The notes under the pieces were generated by a model. The model saw nothing but the letters and a program-made list of their open reading frames with translations. It was not told the DNA's origin and ran no database searches. A DNA stretch of 64,000 bases, taken from positions 372,001 to 436,000 of the forward strand of contig OY762962.1 in assembly GCA_963667195.1 (NCBI GenBank), written 5' to 3'. This DNA comes from UBA7703 sp963667195 (GTDB lineage: Bacteria; Bacillota; Clostridia; Christensenellales; CAG-138). This document shows positions 23,118 to 32,660 of the stretch, piece by piece; position 1 is the stretch's first letter, and each line of letters opens with the position of its first letter. Made by a program: the position numbers and the translations under genes.

Positions 23118-24788
23118 TTAGTTCTTCTCGGAAGCAGATCTCTTTCTGGCAATCATCAGGATCAGCGCCAGCAGGATCAGCGCAAGGCCGCCGACGACAA
23201 ACGCCTTCGTGCCTACGCCGCCGGTCTCAGGCAGCGTCACGCCAGCCTGGTTGACAACTGTCAGCTGCGTGCCGCCGTTGACGGTGACTCCCGTGAGCTG
23301 ATCATTCGTCGCATCCGGGATGTGGCCGTCCACATAGGCGGAGCTGCGCGATCCATCGTTGTAGGAAGAGTCGATCACAACCGTAACAGGCGTTGCCACG
23401 CGGTTATAACCCGCGGGTGCCGCGATTTCAACGAGGTAATACGTGCCCTGATCGAGGCCGCTGATGGAGTACGTGCCGGTGCCGTTGTCCGCAAGGGTGT
23501 AACCGCCGGTCGCTGCGCGCGTATAGCTGCCCGCACTGCCGGAGAAGGTCAGCGCCGTGGCAAAGTTCGCCGCGGTCAGCGGATCGGTTGCGGCGGTCGT
23601 CGCATCCGTCTGCGAGGTGAAGATGGCAAACGTTGCTCCCGTGAGGGCCGCGGGTGTTGCGTCGTTGTTGACCTTGTTCATCGGGAGTGTGAAGGTATAG
23701 ACCACAACCTCGTCCTTGGGGGTCACGCCGGTGCCGGTGCCATCCGCATTGTTCGGGTTGTTGCTGTAGGTCAAATAGACTTCGCTCGGGTTACCGGGGT
23801 TGCCGACCACCGCGTTGCTGTTGAGTGTAGCGGTGTATTCTACAACGATGTAGCCGCCGCCAAGCGCCGGAACGTTCGTCGTCGCGGACAGGTCGCTAAA
23901 CGTCACGGTAAAGCCGGTGCCGGTCGAAGATACGGTGAACCCGCTCGTGAGCTGGGTGCCGCCCGCGCCGGTGCCGGAAGCCGTTTCCACCGTGTACATA
24001 TCGGAGCCGCTGGGAACGTAATACACCTTTGCGCTGCCCGCGTCATAGGTGGAGCCGGAGGAGATCGTATCCGTGATCTGGTAGTAGTAGGTGTCGAAAT
24101 ACGTCATATCCGGCACGATGCTGACGATGCGGTACGGCACGGAGTTCGTGATGTTGTAATCCGCGGCATCGTTCCACGTGTTCTGATAGGTCGCATCGTT
24201 GTTCTCTTTCACCTTCAGCGCGATCGCGGGTTTATCCGTCTTCGCGGTCACGGTTACGTTGTCCACAACCTGAAGAATGTACTTCGTATAGGCGTTGTCG
24301 ACCGTACCGCCGAAAGAGGCTTCCGTCACGAAGTAGTAGCCGTCATTCAGCGAGGTGATCGTATACGTATAAGGTCCGGTGCCGGTCGGCGTGCCGGAGC
24401 TCGTAAACGTGCTGTTGACATGCGCCGCAGCCAGCTTTGCAAACGCGGCTGCAAAGGCGGAGTTGGTCGCATAGTTCGTGCTGATGACGTTTGCAACGTC
24501 CGCCGCGGTCGTGCAGCTCGTGAAGCTGCTGCCGTAGGTCGGCGCCGCCTTCAACGCGGTCAAAAGAGCCGCGCTGTCAACGCCTGTACCCCAGGTGACG
24601 TTGGTCAGTTTGCCACTCACCGTATCATAGGTTCCCGCAAAAACCTGATAGGCGCGGTAGGTGTGACCGGAGGTCTCGGATGTGATGGTGACGGTGTTGC
24701 TCCCTGCTGCCAGCGCACTGGTGAAGCAAAGAGAAACCAAGATCGCCACGATCAGAAGGGAACTCAGCAGTTTCTTTGTCGTTTTCAT
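23118..24788 (-). CDS. Major (backbone) pilin, SpaA/FimA-type, LPETG
   Basis: A 556-residue secreted protein. The signal peptide ends near residue 27 (FTSALAAG). Domain 1 includes TYRAYQVFAGT and DGYYFVTEAS; a fimbrial D2 isopeptide domain begins near 225 (ITNSVPYRIVSIVPDM, YYYQITDTISSG); a SpaA/Cna_B domain follows with an E-box-like motif GTYYLVEIAAPAGYN whose Glu would catalyse an intramolecular isopeptide bond. Sorting motif LPETG is at 519-523, followed by a helix and KRSASEKN. AAAGG precedes the ATG. No textbook VYPK pilin motif was found; a lysine in DKPAIALKVKENN before the D2 domain is a candidate linking residue. It is flanked by tip adhesin and sortase C. Confidence 0.92.
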   Translation of the reverse strand: MKTTKKLLSSLLIVAILVSLCFTSALAAGSNTVTITSETSGHTYRAYQVFAGTYDTVSGKLTNVTWGTGVDSAALLTALKAAPTYGSSFTSCTTAADVANVISTNYATNSAFAAAFAKLAAAHVNSTFTSSGTPTGTGPYTYTITSLNDGYYFVTEASFGGTVDNAYTKYILQVVDNVTVTAKTDKPAIALKVKENNDATYQNTWNDAADYNITNSVPYRIVSIVPDMTYFDTYYYQITDTISSGSTYDAGSAKVYYVPSGSDMYTVETASGTGAGGTQLTSGFTVSSTGTGFTVTFSDLSATTNVPALGGGYIVVEYTATLNSNAVVGNPGNPSEVYLTYSNNPNNADGTGTGVTPKDEVVVYTFTLPMNKVNNDATPAALTGATFAIFTSQTDATTAATDPLTAANFATALTFSGSAGSYTRAATGGYTLADNGTGTYSISGLDQGTYYLVEIAAPAGYNRVATPVTVVIDSSYNDGSRSSAYVDGHIPDATNDQLTGVTVNGGTQLTVVNQAGVTLPETGGVGTKAFVVGGLALILLALILMIARKRSASEKN

Positions 24789-24830
24789 TGTTTTGCCTTT
24801 CTGTTCTCCTTGGTGGTATCTATTTGAAGT

Positions 24831-27638
24831 TTATTTAGAACCCGCACTATTTCGTTGGCTGTGCGCTCTTCGTTGCGCGGTGCCCGCGCGATAGAGCAGC
24901 ATCAGCGCCCCGGCTAGCGAAACAAGGCAAATGCCCAGCGTGTAGTAATGCGTTGCCCCCGCACCGCCTGTTTCCGGCAGCGCGTAGAGATATTGGTTGG
25001 ATACGGTGATGCTTCCGCTTGTAACGCCGGTCTGCGTCGAGTAGGTTGCGTTATAGCTCGCGGTCACGTTTGTGGAACCCCGCAACACGGTGGTTTCCAC
25101 AATCGTATACAGGCTGCCCGTCGGCAGTTCCAGCCAGTTATAGGACCAGCCCGTGGCGGAATTCAGCGTTACCGGCGTTCCATACGCGGTCTTGGTCACG
25201 CCGCCGTCCGTGGAGCGGTAGAGCTGGAAGGTCACGCTCGTGTTCGCGGGCGCGCCTGCGCCGTAATCGGTCCAAACCTTCGTGCCCGTGACGGTCACGC
25301 CGTTTTGCACATCTCCGATGAAGTCGTCGCGATGGCTCTCCGCGCTGATGGTCACGTTGTTTCCGATGACGGTTCCGTTCAGGTTCTGGCCGACGGTCAC
25401 CGACGCATCCGGCGCAAGCACCGAACCGTACATCAGCCTCGTGGTCACCGACGCCGTACAGTTATACAGGTTCCAAAGAATGCGGCCGTTGACAAAACTG
25501 GTCACTTCCGTGAGGTTCTGCGCGGTTCCGTCCACATACATGCGGCATTCCGGCAGTGTGATCACGGAGCTGACACCCGTGCAATCCACGTTGACGATCA
25601 CGGTTCCGCTATGCCCGGTTTGGAAGCCCTTCACACCGAAGTAGCTGTAGCCGGACAGCGCGGACGCGGTGATGTTATAGAAGCCGACCTTGTCCGGGTT
25701 CGTCAGGTTGATATAGCTCAAATCGCAGCTTCCGCCCGTGGTGGAGAGATGCGACTCCGTGTAAGCCGCGGTCTTCCCTGCGAGTGAGGACGCGAGCGAC
25801 TTACTGCTCGCCTTCACCGCGACGAGGTCGATAAACGGCGTTGTTGCCGTCGCCTGATCCTGCCAGAGGTTCTTCGGGCGATCCAGCTTTGTGCCGCTGA
25901 TGGCAAACGCGTTGCCGTTGTCCACAGCGGTGATGACGTTTGTCGTGTCATGCGTGTTGCCAAGCACCAGCACATGTGCGTTGTTGGAGGCGCTGACGCC
26001 GTTGACCTGCGTGTAATTCTGAATATACGACAGCTCATTGGCCAGTCCGTTGGTGCCAAAGTTGCTGTTTGCCGACACATACTTCGCCAGCACGTTTCCG
26101 TTGGTGTGCGCACCGAGCGTAGCGGTGTTAAATGCCACAATATGGAAGTTTCCGGCGATGCCGAGCTTCTGCGCGGAATTATAGTAGCTCGTGTTGGTAA
26201 AGGTATCCGCGACGGTAGCGATCACCTTATACGTCAGCCCGGAGCCATCCGCGAGCGTAATCGTCGTACCGTTTGCCAGAACGATGAAGACGGAGAAGCT
26301 GTCCGCGGAGAAAGCGACCTGCTCCTCTCCCGTGCTCGTGTCCTCCGTTGCAGGAATCGCCTCCAAAGCAGGCTGCGTACCCTGCTCATCGACGACGTGG
26401 TAGACCAGCGGCGCATTCACGGCTTGCGCAAACGATGCATCACGAATCGTCACATTCACGACGTCGCCGACCGGCTCAACCTCCTGTCCATCGGCGTGGA
26501 AGCTGATGTCATAGGCATTGAACGCAATCGGAAAATCGGTGTTGTAGAGTGCCTGGAGCATCTCGGCATACTTCGCATAGCGCTCCGGCGAGTTTTCGCT
26601 CGTGATGCGCATGGCGGAGAGCACCGCGCCCTCCGGCAGCACCTCACTGTTAGCGGGCGAACCGCTGACGTAGAGCCCGTCGCAATCATATTCGTAGACC
26701 GGAAGCGGCGATGCGCTCGGCGAAGGTTCGGGCGTCGTCTCCGGCGAAGGCGTCGCATCGGTTGCAGTCTGGCGCTCCACCAATATCACGCGCGGGCAGG
26801 ACGAAAGCGAAAAGACGAGAGCTCCATCCTCTATATGTGCCGAAACTGAGTGCAGCTGCGCCGTGTTATCTTCGCCGCAGAGCAGGTAATACACGCGGAC
26901 GGAATCCGTGTCCGCCGCGAATTGCTGCGTGCTGTCGCGCAGCGAAAGATCCGCCGCGCTTTGCGTGGGCGAGATCGCGTTGCCGTCCACCGCGTAGTTG
27001 AGTTCGTAGGCAATATAGTTCTGCGCCTGCTCCGGCGAGACCGCCTCGGCGAGCAGCGCACGATATGGCTCATATGATGCCGCATCGCCTTCCGCGGTCA
27101 TGCGGGAAAGCGACAGCGTCAGCGCCGCCTCGGCGGGCAAAGGCAACTGCGTGTTCACGCGAACCTGTACACCGTCCGACTCACGTTGGAACGAGACTTC
27201 GCGAACCTCGGTGGGTTGCTCTGCGGTTGCGCTCGGGTCCGGCGTGGGCGTAGGAGTCGTCTCCTCGCCTGCGCTCGGCGTGGCCGTGTCCAACTGCGTC
27301 TCGGTCGCAAGCGGCGTAGTGTCGCCCTCCGGCGAAGGAGTCACGCTGACCAGGTCGCTGGGCTGAAGCGTTCCTTCCGCGTTCAGCACTGATGCGCTTC
27401 CGGCGGTGTTGCTCTCCTCTGCGGCAAATGTGCGTCCGAGTGCGGATGACGAGCGCATGAAAAACGTCGTCAGCGCAAAGCCTACGAGAAACAGCGCAAC
27501 ACAAACACGCACCGTCAACTGCCGGTGTTTGCGTGCAGGATGCTCAACCCTGAACTTCGATTGTTGACTCGTCTGTTTCAATCCAGGTCTTCTTAGCCTC
27601 TCTTGCCAAATCTCTGCAAAGTTATCTTTCTCTTCCAC
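24831..27638 (-). CDS. Large LPETG tip adhesin with choice-of-anchor A domain
   Basis: A 935-residue surface protein. A long basic N-terminus (1-44) precedes one signal/membrane helix (45-62). A Thr/Pro/Glu-rich linker follows, then two divergent repeats of a domain (VRVNTQLPLPAEAAL and related segments) up to about 460. Residues about 495-770 match the choice-of-anchor A adhesive fold (GIAGNFHIVAF, GNVLAKYV, HVLVLGN, VNGRILWNLYN, SVLAPDASVTV, LNGTVIGNNV). A Cna_B domain covers about 780-880 (GTKVWTDYGAGAPANTS), and LPETG is at 887-891. The start is GTG with only a weak ribosome site. As the first gene of the pilus operon it most resembles a tip subunit. Confidence 0.88.
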   Translation of the reverse strand: MEEKDNFAEIWQERLRRPGLKQTSQQSKFRVEHPARKHRQLTVRVCVALFLVGFALTTFFMRSSSALGRTFAAEESNTAGSASVLNAEGTLQPSDLVSVTPSPEGDTTPLATETQLDTATPSAGEETTPTPTPDPSATAEQPTEVREVSFQRESDGVQVRVNTQLPLPAEAALTLSLSRMTAEGDAASYEPYRALLAEAVSPEQAQNYIAYELNYAVDGNAISPTQSAADLSLRDSTQQFAADTDSVRVYYLLCGEDNTAQLHSVSAHIEDGALVFSLSSCPRVILVERQTATDATPSPETTPEPSPSASPLPVYEYDCDGLYVSGSPANSEVLPEGAVLSAMRITSENSPERYAKYAEMLQALYNTDFPIAFNAYDISFHADGQEVEPVGDVVNVTIRDASFAQAVNAPLVYHVVDEQGTQPALEAIPATEDTSTGEEQVAFSADSFSVFIVLANGTTITLADGSGLTYKVIATVADTFTNTSYYNSAQKLGIAGNFHIVAFNTATLGAHTNGNVLAKYVSANSNFGTNGLANELSYIQNYTQVNGVSASNNAHVLVLGNTHDTTNVITAVDNGNAFAISGTKLDRPKNLWQDQATATTPFIDLVAVKASSKSLASSLAGKTAAYTESHLSTTGGSCDLSYINLTNPDKVGFYNITASALSGYSYFGVKGFQTGHSGTVIVNVDCTGVSSVITLPECRMYVDGTAQNLTEVTSFVNGRILWNLYNCTASVTTRLMYGSVLAPDASVTVGQNLNGTVIGNNVTISAESHRDDFIGDVQNGVTVTGTKVWTDYGAGAPANTSVTFQLYRSTDGGVTKTAYGTPVTLNSATGWSYNWLELPTGSLYTIVETTVLRGSTNVTASYNATYSTQTGVTSGSITVSNQYLYALPETGGAGATHYYTLGICLVSLAGALMLLYRAGTAQRRAHSQRNSAGSK

Positions 27639-28136
27639 TCCGGCGTGTTCCGGCTGGCCAACGCGAAAGAACCTTGCTGTTGTTTTCTCGTCACGTTCTG
27701 CCGACTACTATTGGTATCACAGTTCGCTGTGTAATGGGAAATACGTTATTGAACTAATAGTCCACTTAATTTTTCTTCCGGTAGTACTCGTTTGTATTAC
27801 CATCAAACGTCCTGTTTTTGTTTCGATGTGACATTTTTCATTCGTGTTCGCTGTACACGTGTTGAGGATGAAAAAACTGTCAAACCAATCATTTTCAGTA
27901 TTTTTGCACTTTCGCAATCGATTTCGTTACACGATTTTAAAAAAATCGATCTTTTGACGAAATCTTAATTAATATAGTACCTAATTGTTACGAGCGTATT
28001 ACATTGTAGCAATTGACACTGATTCATGTTTTTCGTATTATAGTGCAATTCTTGAAATCACTAATTATTAAGTATGGATTTGCTTAACGGATGCTGTTAA
28101 AATGATACAGATCATGGTGAATTCGAGGTGACTGCT
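27639..28136. other. A+T-rich divergent control region of the pilus locus
   Basis: About 500 bp without a convincing gene, clearly richer in A and T than its flanks. The regulator promoter lies at 28013-28041. On the pilus side I find no good sigma-A promoter, which would fit dependence on an activator. A nine-base GTTCGCTGT occurs at 27722-27730 and 27846-27854, and a small inverted repeat CGATTTT-AAA-AAAATCG near 27932-27948. Confidence 0.65.
28013..28041 (+). promoter_or_regulatory. Promoter of the pilus regulator
   Basis: TTGACA (28013-28018), 17-bp spacer, TATTAT (28036-28041); leader about 90 nt. Confidence 0.8.
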
Positions 28137-29636
28137 ATGATGTTTCTGCTGGACGAAGCCGATCAACGCAGAATAAAACTCATGGAAATCCTGATGCAGC
28201 AATCCGGTTGGATTACCATCGGAGAGCTTGCGCGCCTTGTTGACGCAAGTGAACGAACCATTCACTCTGACCTCATCGATATCAAGACCAATTGGGGTCA
28301 AAAGCTGCAAATTGATATCTCGCTGAAAAACGGCGTGAATATGGGCTGCCGTAATGCAGCCATGCTCCACGAAATTCAAATTGACATATTCAAATCTTCG
28401 GTTGCGCCGCGCTTTCTGCGGGATCTGTTCTTCTTCCCGCATCACGATATCGAGTTCTACACCGGAAAGCTCTTCATCAGTAAATCGACGCTGATTCGAT
28501 TGATTCCCAGAATCAACGCGTATCTTTCCGCTCTCAACATCACCATTGAACGAAACGGCCTAAATTACTGCCTCAATGCCAAAGATGAACTGGAGCTGAG
28601 AAAGCTGCTCTCTTCGCTCTATCTGGAGCTCAATCCTGCCCTCGCGCAATTGCCCGGGTTGCAGGTTGAGTGGCCGGTGCCGGGCGCAAGAAAGCCGATC
28701 AGCTTTTCCCGGATGTATGAAATCGTGTGCGCTATGCTGCGCAGAGCGAGCAATCACGAAGCGGTCGAGCTCGTGATGAGAGACGCCTCGGCTATCCCGC
28801 AGATGGTTGCCTTTTACTTTGTGTCCCTCCTGCGAGAGTATCAGGGATTCCGCTTGACCAGTTCCCGCCCGTTGGGCAGCGAACTAGCGAAAGACGATTT
28901 GTCCTATATCAAGGAGCGGTTTCCGAGCATCACCCCGGAGCAATTGCAGCCGATTCACGCGTTATTGATGAAGCCTTTTGAGGAGCCGGACGACCCCGAA
29001 GAAGAGGCAAGGTTAACCGCGCAGGCCGCCGACTATTTTGCGCGCGTGTTTGATACGCTGCATGCTTCCTGCCCGCCCAAGATTCAGCGCCAGCTCGTCG
29101 TAATGATGAAGATTCTCTACCGGTTTGCATTGGTCTATCCGGCCACGCTTCCGGGATCTCTTCGGCGTATCAACGGCTTCATCTCGTCCCTGCAACGCTC
29201 GCATCCAAAGTTATACGACGCGTTCGCCGACCACCTTGATTCGTTCAATCGTGCAATGGAGATCGATCTATCCCCTTCGCTTCCGGATTTGATGCTGCAT
29301 TCCTGCTTCCTCTTTCCGGCGCTGGGCATGGCATCTCCGACGCGCTGTGTTTTTATCGTGAGTGATTTTGGCATCGAGCATACGTCGTTCATCGCAAACT
29401 TCATCCAATCCGCCATGAACAGCAGCTATTTCAAGGCCGTTCAGGTGACGCCCATTCCCTATGCGCAGGCAATCGATCCCGCATTCGCTTCGAGCTTGAC
29501 AGCGGACGATATCTTCGTCACAACCGCGCCTGCCTTTCTGCGGCTGGCACCGGAAAGTCGAACGCTCCTGTTCCATGATTTTCCGTCTATGGAGGACTTT
29601 TGCCAGCTTTACGAGGCGATCTATCTTCGCAAATGA
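28137..29636 (+). CDS. Mga/RofA-like transcriptional regulator
   Basis: A 499-residue DNA-binding protein. Two N-terminal helix-turn-helix segments are visible: GWITIGELARLVDASERTIHSDLIDI (about 25-50) and a second near 110 (LFISKSTLIRLIPRINAYL). The long helical body and the EIIB-like C-terminal part (CVFIVSDFGIEHTSFIANFI) match the Mga/RofA/AtxA regulator type. The ATG at 28137 has GAGGT seven bases upstream; an overlapping GTG at 28128 is less likely. It is divergent from the pilus operon, the same arrangement as RofA/Nra beside streptococcal pilus islands, so it probably controls it. Confidence 0.8.
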   Translation: MMFLLDEADQRRIKLMEILMQQSGWITIGELARLVDASERTIHSDLIDIKTNWGQKLQIDISLKNGVNMGCRNAAMLHEIQIDIFKSSVAPRFLRDLFFFPHHDIEFYTGKLFISKSTLIRLIPRINAYLSALNITIERNGLNYCLNAKDELELRKLLSSLYLELNPALAQLPGLQVEWPVPGARKPISFSRMYEIVCAMLRRASNHEAVELVMRDASAIPQMVAFYFVSLLREYQGFRLTSSRPLGSELAKDDLSYIKERFPSITPEQLQPIHALLMKPFEEPDDPEEEARLTAQAADYFARVFDTLHASCPPKIQRQLVVMMKILYRFALVYPATLPGSLRRINGFISSLQRSHPKLYDAFADHLDSFNRAMEIDLSPSLPDLMLHSCFLFPALGMASPTRCVFIVSDFGIEHTSFIANFIQSAMNSSYFKAVQVTPIPYAQAIDPAFASSLTADDIFVTTAPAFLRLAPESRTLLFHDFPSMEDFCQLYEAIYLRK

Positions 29637-29657
29637 ATCCTGACTGTTGGTTTCACA

Positions 29658-29684
29658 TAAGCGCGGCTCAGCCGCGCTTATTTC
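29658..29684 (+). terminator. Probable terminator of the regulator gene
   Basis: Perfect 10-bp stem (29658-29667 with 29671-29680) with a three-base loop; short T run after it. Confidence 0.65.
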
Positions 29685-29697
29685 ACCTCGTCTTTTG

Positions 29698-29726
29698 TTG
29701 ACAGCTCGGCCTTTCCTCCGCATAAT
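29698..29726 (+). promoter_or_regulatory. Promoter of the acyltransferase gene
   Basis: TTGACA (29698-29703), 17-bp spacer, CATAAT (29721-29726). Confidence 0.7.
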
Positions 29727-29805
29727 GAATGCTAAGTGTAGCGCTTTTTGCCTTTCTCCGCTTTTCATCAAGAACAACACACAGAATATCGACTCGGAGG
29801 TTTCT

Positions 29806-31218
29806 ATGGGAAAACCCCGATTGGTTGCCGAACCGATCCTGAGCGCAGAGACTCGTCACCGTTTGGCTCCTTCCAAGCTTTCCGTGCCGTTTTTGCGGCT
29901 CGGTCGCTTGCTCATGCCCGTTTATCTGAAGAGCGCGCTCGCGTTTGAGGGAGTTGAGATCCTCTCTGCGGAGCGCATCCTCTCCGAGCTGCGCGATCTT
30001 CAGTCGAATAAATCCCGCCTGATCGTCGCCTTTCGCCATCCGTATGGAGATGAAGCGCAACTGATGTTTCACGTCTTTGAAAACATGCTGCCGCGCCTCG
30101 CGAAACAAAGCGGCAATCCGCTTTTGCGCCAACCGGGGCTGAGGCTCGTGCACGATTACGCCGTGCCGCTCTGGGGCGACGCGTTCATCCGCTTCCTGCT
30201 GCCGCGCGCGGGCGCGATGCCGGTCTACCATGTCAAGTGCGAAACAAACAGCCTCTCCAACATCCGCGCCGTACTCCGCGATGGTCCGAACCCGCTCGGG
30301 CTCGCGCCGGAAGGGCAGATCTCTTACCACAGCGAAACTCTGCCGAGAATCGAGCTCGGAACCGTGCGCATGGGGTTCTGGTGCGCAAGCGATCTTGCGC
30401 GCGCAGGCCGCGCGGAGGAAGTGCGCATCCTGCCGATCTCGGTGCATTATCAATATGACACGCGGGACTATCACAAGGTTCACACGATCGTCCGCCGCCT
30501 GGAATCGCTGTTATCAATGGATTCACCGTCTATCGCGAAAAACACGCGGCTTCCCGCGCTCCTGCCGCGGCTGGACGCAATCGAGCGCAGGCTCCTCACG
30601 CTGACGGAACAGTTCTATCGCGACACCTACCACTATGCGGTGCCGGAGGCCGTTTCCGGCGAGAGCGAGGCGCAGGAGCGCCAGCGTCGCTGGAACGCGC
30701 TGCTGCCCGCGGCGCTCTCGGTTGCGGAGCACACGCTCGGCATCGATCCTGGGCAGGAGGACCTCGTGCAGCGGATGTATCGCGTCCGGCTTGAGGGCTG
30801 GAGCCGGGTCAAGCCGGAGGAATCGCTGAACGCGCTCTCCCCGCTGGAGCGTGCGCTGGCAGACCGCCGCGCGGGCGAGGGCTGGTTTGCCATGCGGCAT
30901 ATGGAACTGGTCGATCTCATGAGCTATCACGACGTATCGTATGTGAATTGTGATGCGCCCGGTTACGAGAACCGCGTCGTGGAGCACGCGATGAATCTAT
31001 ACGACCTCGCAAGCAGGCTCATGGCCGGCAACGTCTCCAACCGCCCGAACAACATACGCAAACATGCGCTCGTCGTTGCGGGAGAGAGCATCAATCTTAC
31101 CGCGCTTCTGCCAGATTATCACAACAACCCGAAAAAGACCGCACGCATTGCGACTGAGACACTCGCTGAACACTTCAAAAAATGTATTGAAAGGGTCTAT
31201 CATGAAGCAAACTGCTGA
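29806..31218 (+). CDS. PlsC-like acyltransferase-domain protein
   Basis: A 470-residue protein whose N-terminal about 230 residues resemble the glycerolphosphate acyltransferase fold. A motif I-like site is IVAFRHPYGDEAQ and a motif III-like site is GLAPEGQISYHSE; the first has the Asp only four positions after the His, with Glu at the fifth, rather than the usual H-x4-D. The C-terminal half (about 240-470) is helical and not recognised. The likely chemistry is acyl transfer to a glycerolipid at the membrane, but this is inference. GGAGG before ATG 29806 fixes the start; the upstream open frame has no homology. Its last 17 bp overlap the symporter pseudogene. Confidence 0.65.
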   Translation: MGKPRLVAEPILSAETRHRLAPSKLSVPFLRLGRLLMPVYLKSALAFEGVEILSAERILSELRDLQSNKSRLIVAFRHPYGDEAQLMFHVFENMLPRLAKQSGNPLLRQPGLRLVHDYAVPLWGDAFIRFLLPRAGAMPVYHVKCETNSLSNIRAVLRDGPNPLGLAPEGQISYHSETLPRIELGTVRMGFWCASDLARAGRAEEVRILPISVHYQYDTRDYHKVHTIVRRLESLLSMDSPSIAKNTRLPALLPRLDAIERRLLTLTEQFYRDTYHYAVPEAVSGESEAQERQRRWNALLPAALSVAEHTLGIDPGQEDLVQRMYRVRLEGWSRVKPEESLNALSPLERALADRRAGEGWFAMRHMELVDLMSYHDVSYVNCDAPGYENRVVEHAMNLYDLASRLMAGNVSNRPNNIRKHALVVAGESINLTALLPDYHNNPKKTARIATETLAEHFKKCIERVYHEANC

Positions 31219-32574
31219 CAAAGCCACTTCAACCGGCTCCAAGCTGCCGCTTTCCGTCAAGCTGGGCTTCGGCATCGGAGACCTCGGCGGAAACCTCTTC
31301 TTCACCGCGATGGGGTTCTACTCGCTGATCTACCTAACGGACACGGTCGGTGTCTCCGCCGCGCTTGCGGGCATCGCGATCCTGATCGGCAAATTCTGGG
31401 ACGCGGTCACTGATCCCATGATGGGTTATATCTCGGATCGCACGCGCTCCCGCTGGGGCAGGAGGCGGCCTATCTGCTCTTTGGCGCGCTGCCGCTGCTC
31501 TTGAGCATGTGGTATTTCTTCTCCGCGCCGGATTTTTCCAGCCGTCAAACGGCCGGATTTCTTTGGGCAACGCTTGCGCTGTGCCTGCTCAACACCGCGT
31601 AAACGGTCGTCAATATCCCCTATGGTTCGCTCACACCGGAGATTACAAAGGACTATCAGGAGCGCACCACACTCAACGGCTTCCGCTTCAGCTTTGCCGT
31701 CATCGGCACGATTCTCGGCGCAGCCGTCGTGCTGCCAATCGTGAACCGCGCGAAGAATCCGCATGTTGGATACTCCCATGTCGGTCTGCTGTTCGGATTC
31801 ATCATGTCGGCGACGATCTTAACGACGTTTCTCACTGTGCGCGAAACGGCGAGCAAGGATCAACCGCGTCCCAAGACCAAGTTTTTCGAAACCTTTGGTG
31901 TGGTGTTCAAAAACAAGACCTATCTTCGCCTTGCAGCGGTTTATACACTGAACATAACTGCGCTCACGTTCGTGCAAACCATGCTGGTCTATTACTTCAA
32001 GTACATCTACAAGGATGAAGGCATGACGACCATTGCCATGCTGCTTTTGCTCGGCGTCGCGATGCTCTGTGTGCCGGTGTCGGTTCTGGTCGCCAAGCGC
32101 ATCGGCAAAAAGCGCACCTATCAGCTCGCGCTCGGTATTCTCGTGGTCAGTTGCCTTGCGATGTTCTTCTTTGCGCATATACTCGGCATGATCTTCACCT
32201 TCTGCGTGATGGTGTTCGCGGGCGTGGGCATCGGCTTTGGCTATGTTCCGCCGTTTGCGATGCTGCCGGACGTGGTCGAGGTGGATGCGATTCAGACCAA
32301 AACCCGCAAGGAAGGCGCATACTATGGCATGTGGACGTTCTTTTCCAAGATCGGCATCGCGCTTTCTGCCGCGCTCTCCGGCGTGTTCTTGGGCTTTGCG
32401 AAATTTGTTCCAAACGTTGCGGATCAAACGGCAAACGCACTGTTTACAATTCGCTTGTTGATCGGCCCGGTTCCCGCGGCAATCTTCCTGCTTGGCATTC
32501 TGCTGATTCAGCCGTATCCGCTGGACGAGCAGAAATATGACGCGATTCTCGCGGAGGAACAGAAAGCGGAGTAA
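31202..32574 (+). pseudogene. GPH-family (MelB-type) sugar-cation symporter, frameshifted and with an internal stop
   Basis: The reading starts MKQTADKATS and shows the GPH family pattern GFGIGDLGGNLFF and FWDAVTDPMMGYISDRT, ending the first frame at SRWGRRRP. Near base 31471 one base is missing; the family sequence continues in the next frame (YLLFGALPLLLSMWYFFSAP). That frame meets an in-frame TAA at 31600-31602, where relatives have a Tyr codon (NTA-stop-TVVNIPYGSLTPE), and then runs intact to 32574 (about 320 further residues including MLPDVVEVDAIQTKTRKEGAYYGMW). With two lesions it is most likely a decaying gene, unless both are sequencing errors. Intact relatives are about 460 residues with twelve helices. 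Confidence 0.85.
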
Positions 32575-32598
32575 TCTGCCGCTCCACACAAGCAACAC

Positions 32599-32636
32599 AA
32601 AAAGTCCCGCACGGTACACCGTGCGGGACTTTTTCT
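32599..32636. terminator. Bidirectional terminator
   Basis: Long perfect stem around 32604-32614 and 32619-32629, with A run on the left and T run on the right. It serves the symporter region and the convergent hydrogenase operon. Confidence 0.9.
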
Positions 32637-32660
32637 CATACGATTATGTTCTTAAGATTA

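Noticed and set aside
23322..24827. 501-codon plus-strand frame opposite the backbone pilin
   Set aside because: Val/Arg/Gly-rich mirror of the Thr/Ala-rich pilin; no recognisable domain.
27722..27854. Nine-base direct repeat GTTCGCTGT in the pilus control region
   Set aside because: Two copies of nine bases in 500 bp are not far from chance.
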